In this document: one piece after another, positions 5,510-6,354 of the stretch
How positions within the stretch are numbered: position 1 is the stretch's first letter
Layout: every line of letters starts with the position of its first letter
Notes under the pieces: generated by a model
The model's database searches: none
What the model was told of the DNA's origin: nothing
What the model saw: only the letters and a program-made list of their open reading frames with translations
Translations under genes and position numbers: made by a program
Source: JBJXHC01 sp046160825
GTDB lineage: Bacteria > Bacteroidota > Ignavibacteria > UBA10030 > UBA6906
Reading direction: 5' to 3'
Assembly: GCA_046160825.1 (NCBI GenBank)
Contig: JBJXHC010000054.1
Coordinates: forward strand, 1-6,354
Length of the DNA: 6,354 bases

Positions 5510-5528
5510 ATGGAGAGCAAGGACAAAT

Positions 5529-6354
5529 TCATGTGCTCTTTCCAAGCCTGTGACGCAACACTGCAAGCTGTCTTTTCAGTTCGTCGAGTTGGTGTTCAAC
5601 GGCTGCAATATCTTCACCGGTAACGGATGCAGCGCCTTCTTTTTTCTTGAATAGTGCGTCGGCTTCTGCCTGGCTTTCTTGCATGCTATTCATGATTACA
5701 CCGATGAAGAGATTGAGAATGATCATTCCACCGATGACGATGAACGAGATGAAAAACAGAGGCGCGCCGACAGGAAACGCTTGCGAATGCACAATCAGAT
5801 GTTCCATCCCTTCGTAGCCCAATTGCGCCGAGCCGAACATCTGTATGCGCATGACTTCAACCCAGCCTTCCAGCGTTACAACCTGGAAGAGCGTGAGTAA
5901 CGACGCGCCAAGCGAGCCGAAGTGAAGCGGGTCGTTCCTTCCGAAGATGAATGTTGCCATCACGGCGTAGACATAGAAGTGCAGGAAGAGGAGCATGCTG
6001 ACGTAGCCCATCGACGGAATACTCTTCAGTAATGCGCCTACAAGAATCTGCAAGCGAGGCAACACCGTCACGAGTCTGAGGACACGAAGAATACGTGCAA
6101 GGCGCAGCACAGCGACGAACTGCGAATTGAGCGGCAGCAAGCAAATTGCAACAACTGCGAAGTCAAAGACATTCCACGGGTTGCGGAAATAGAGCCACGG
6201 GCGATTTCCTAGCGCACCCATCTTCATGACGATCTCAAGAATAAATATGGAGAGGACGACTTTGTCGAGAGCCTTAAGAATCGTCCCGTACTTTTCCATC
6301 ATGTATGGTGAAGTTTCAATGCCGACAATTACACCAGCAAAGAGAATAACTCCA
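5529..6354 (-). CDS. Voltage-gated cation channel, bacterial Nav/Cav type (5' end cut by window edge)
   Basis: 274 residues are visible; the frame is open through the right edge, so the N-terminus and most of S1 are missing. Counting from the methionine codon at 6302: S2 about 8-28, S3 about 43-57, S4 with arginines every third residue (R67, R70, R73, R76), S5 about 98-120, the pore with TLFQVVTLEGW (137-147), and S6 about 181-205 with NLFIGVIMNSM. The S6 helix is followed by a charged segment and a C-terminal heptad coil (about 231-253, HQLDELKRQLAVLRHRL) like the tetramerising coil of NaChBac. One six-helix unit with this layout forms a homotetramer in the cytoplasmic membrane. The filter is TLEGW (codons 5862-5876), where NaChBac and NavAb have TLESW. 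Sodium or calcium selectivity is therefore open. The methionine at 6302 is not the start: coding continues upstream with VILFAGVIVGIETSPY. terC follows 94 bases downstream. Confidence 0.92.
   Translation of the reverse strand, partial: GVILFAGVIVGIETSPYMMEKYGTILKALDKVVLSIFILEIVMKMGALGNRPWLYFRNPWNVFDFAVVAICLLPLNSQFVAVLRLARILRVLRLVTVLPRLQILVGALLKSIPSMGYVSMLLFLHFYVYAVMATFIFGRNDPLHFGSLGASLLTLFQVVTLEGWVEVMRIQMFGSAQLGYEGMEHLIVHSQAFPVGAPLFFISFIVIGGMIILNLFIGVIMNSMQESQAEADALFKKKEGAASVTGEDIAAVEHQLDELKRQLAVLRHRLGKST

Noticed and set aside
5435..5528. yybP-ykoY manganese riboswitch ahead of terC
   Set aside because: The leader after the predicted start site is only about 40 bases and lacks the conserved loops, so the element is not present.
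1..6354. CRISPR array, tRNA/rRNA, transposase or integrase
   Set aside because: No regularly spaced repeats, no tRNA or rRNA signatures, and no transposase or integrase coding sequence or terminal inverted repeats were seen, including around the junction at 2760.

Overview
This 6.35-kb window is a bacterial chromosomal segment of moderate GC content. It carries six real genes (two cut by the window edges) and two gene remnants, seven of these eight on the minus strand. The gene types, the family of small pilin-like proteins starting MGHQQ, the AGGA-type ribosome binding sites and the NAD-type isocitrate dehydrogenase suggest a member of the Bacteroidota/Ignavibacteriota/Chlorobi group. This is a judgement from protein style; no marker gene is present.

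Left part (1-2316). An almost complete NAD-dependent isocitrate dehydrogenase (minus strand, last few residues beyond the left edge) lies downstream of a small one-pass membrane protein with a pilin-like N-terminus (1115-1525, GTG start). A 359-base divergent intergenic region (1526-1884) holds a promoter-like sequence for each side. To its right is the only plus-strand gene, a 143-residue protein with an N-terminal SEC-C zinc motif, one membrane helix and two copies of a GKVWS-EHGHWHD repeat.

Middle (2400-4176). An operon reading leftward encodes a SbtA-type sodium/bicarbonate symporter (TTG start), then 4 bases later its small PII-like partner SbtB. A third gene follows with a very strong ribosome binding site and runs for only about 30 codons of an apparent beta-carbonic-anhydrase N-terminus. 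It then joins abruptly to the 3' part of a comM/yifB (Mg-chelatase-like AAA+ ATPase) gene. That comM remnant also carries a one-base frameshift. The simplest reading is a deletion that fused two co-oriented genes near 2760, destroying both; an assembly chimera is the main alternative.

Right part (4361-6354). A TerC/Alx-type membrane protein (probable metal-ion exporter) has its own promoter with a tandem repeat. Upstream of it is a voltage-gated cation channel of the bacterial NaChBac class, truncated by the right edge. The channel's selectivity filter reads TLEGW, not the usual TLESW. The glycine is the feature associated with calcium selectivity in a described prokaryotic calcium channel and in eukaryotic calcium-channel domains.

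Functionally, the right and middle parts are rich in ion transport: bicarbonate/Na+, divalent metal, and Na+ or Ca2+. The items most worth following are the carbonic anhydrase/comM junction, the channel filter and the SEC-C/HGHWHD protein.
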